NCBI GenBank assembly: GCA_902476665.1 | Contig: CABSEO010000095.1 | Coordinates: forward strand, 1 to 7,199 | Origin: an uncultured Emergencia sp. | Lineage (GTDB): Bacteria > Bacillota > Clostridia > Peptostreptococcales > Anaerovoracaceae | Reading direction: 5' to 3' | Length of the DNA stretch: 7,199 bases | Notes under the pieces: model-generated | What the model saw: the letters and a program-made list of their open reading frames with translations, nothing else | Told to the model about the DNA's origin: nothing | The model's database searches: none | Program-made: the position numbers and the translations under genes | Part shown: positions 6,494-7,199 of the stretch, piece by piece | Position numbering within the stretch: position 1 is the first letter of the stretch | How the letters are laid out: every line of letters starts with the position of its first letter

Positions 6494-7199
6494 TACAGAT
6501 TTGTGCGGTTGAGACGGAGCATGGTTGTATCTGCTATCAGCTAGAACGAAAGAACGTACGCAATATCAATCTTCGGATTCGGACAGATGCCTCTGTTTAT
6601 GTTTCTGCTCCGAAAGATGTCTCGGAAAGTGTTGTTACACAATTTGTGAAACGACGCAGCCGTTACATTGCTGAGGCACAGCAGCAATTTCGAGAATTCC
6701 GACAGTACGCACCGCAGCCCCGGCATTATGTCAGTGGGGAAAGTTTTTCCGTGTTGGGGCGCAGTCTGCGTCTGCGGGTAGAGCAAGGAAAAAAGGACGA
6801 TATACGTTCCGATGGCGTTTATCTCTATCTTACCGTAAAAGACACAGAAGATCAGAAACAAAAAAAGCGTCTTGTTGACCGTTATCTGAATAAGATGTGT
6901 CGCGAAATATTTCAGCAGACAGTGGATCAGCTTTATCCGATATTTCGAAAATACGGTGTGCCATCTCCACGAATCCATATTCGATCGATGGATACTCGCT
7001 GGGGATCTTGTCTTCCGCAGAAGGCTATCATTACATTGAACCAGCACTTGCTCGAAATGCCCGTCAGTTGTATTGAATATGTAGTATTGCACGAGTTTTG
7101 TCATTTTCTATACCCAAACCACTCGAAGGATTTTTATGCGATCCTGACAACACTCATGCCCGATTGGCAGCACAGCAAAAAAATGTTAGACAAAAAAGC
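6490..7199 (+). CDS. YgjP/DUF45-family zinc metallopeptidase (partial at 3' edge)
   Basis: The frame is open from ATG 6490 to the window end (236 full codons) and encodes a member of the YgjP-like, DUF45 family of predicted zinc peptidases related to M48 and SprT-type proteins. The zinc motif is HEFCH at residues 201-205 with the likely third ligand H211 in NHSKDF. The family-typical RWGSC comes before it (about residues 173-177), and the N-terminal half has the family's VRNINLRI and VYVSAP strands. The MPDW near the right edge is normally close to the C-terminus, so only a few residues are probably missing. No signal peptide is seen, so it should be cytoplasmic. It overlaps hsdR as ATGA (6490-6493) and has its own GGAGGT site, so it belongs to the operon. 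Genes of this family are often found beside hsdR, but their substrate is unknown. Proteolytic control of HsdR is one possibility, by analogy with ClpXP control in E. coli; this is a guess. Confidence 0.92.
   Translation, partial: MIQICAVETEHGCICYQLERKNVRNINLRIRTDASVYVSAPKDVSESVVTQFVKRRSRYIAEAQQQFREFRQYAPQPRHYVSGESFSVLGRSLRLRVEQGKKDDIRSDGVYLYLTVKDTEDQKQKKRLVDRYLNKMCREIFQQTVDQLYPIFRKYGVPSPRIHIRSMDTRWGSCLPQKAIITLNQHLLEMPVSCIEYVVLHEFCHFLYPNHSKDFYAILTTLMPDWQHSKKMLDKK

Noticed and set aside
6541..7104. Minus-strand open frame of 187 codons near the right end
   Set aside because: The plus strand encodes a clear DUF45 peptidase with zinc-binding motifs over the same bases; the minus-strand protein shows nothing recognisable.

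Overview
The window is a compact, entirely plus-strand operon fragment. It encodes most of a type I restriction-modification system, with extra genes placed between the standard subunits. Order: hsdM (only the C-terminal end is present), an AAA-type ATPase with a TOPRIM nuclease domain split by a frameshift, hsdS, a 78-residue probable winged-helix protein, hsdR (complete), and a YgjP/DUF45-type zinc metallopeptidase that runs off the right edge. There is no non-coding stretch longer than about a dozen bases, and I see no RNA genes, insertion sequences, CRISPR arrays or terminators.

Layout: 1-380 is the end of hsdM. 392-1958 holds the ATPase/TOPRIM gene, whose reading frame changes between about 1515 and 1549; the motifs before and after the break belong to one domain. 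1955-3148 is hsdS, with two target-recognition halves whose conserved helical regions repeat 199 residues apart. 3145-3381 is the small wHTH-like gene. 3392-6493 is hsdR with nuclease and SF2 helicase motifs intact. 6490-7199 is the metallopeptidase. Three junctions are ATGA overlaps (1955-1958, 3145-3148, 6490-6493). Two others have strong Shine-Dalgarno sequences only a few bases from the ATG (381-386 and 3381-3387). Together these indicate a single co-translated unit.

How the genes work together: HsdM and HsdS would form the methyltransferase that protects the host's own sites, and HsdR would join them to translocate and cut unmodified foreign DNA. The ATPase/TOPRIM gene between hsdM and hsdS resembles the accessory defence genes known from some type I loci (for example PrrC and the rlo genes), so it may be a second, backup defence. 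Its frameshift suggests it is inactive here, is a sequence error, or is recoded. The small wHTH-like protein could regulate the operon. The role of the metallopeptidase is unknown.

Organism: strong GGAGG-type ribosome binding sites, tight gene packing and moderate GC suggest a Firmicute, perhaps a gut Clostridia member (inference, low confidence). Hand counts of sampled 60-base lines give about 30% GC in the ATPase gene and in the second recognition domain of hsdS, against about 50% in hsdR and 42-43% in hsdM and the metallopeptidase. This fits a mosaic locus with exchanged central modules.
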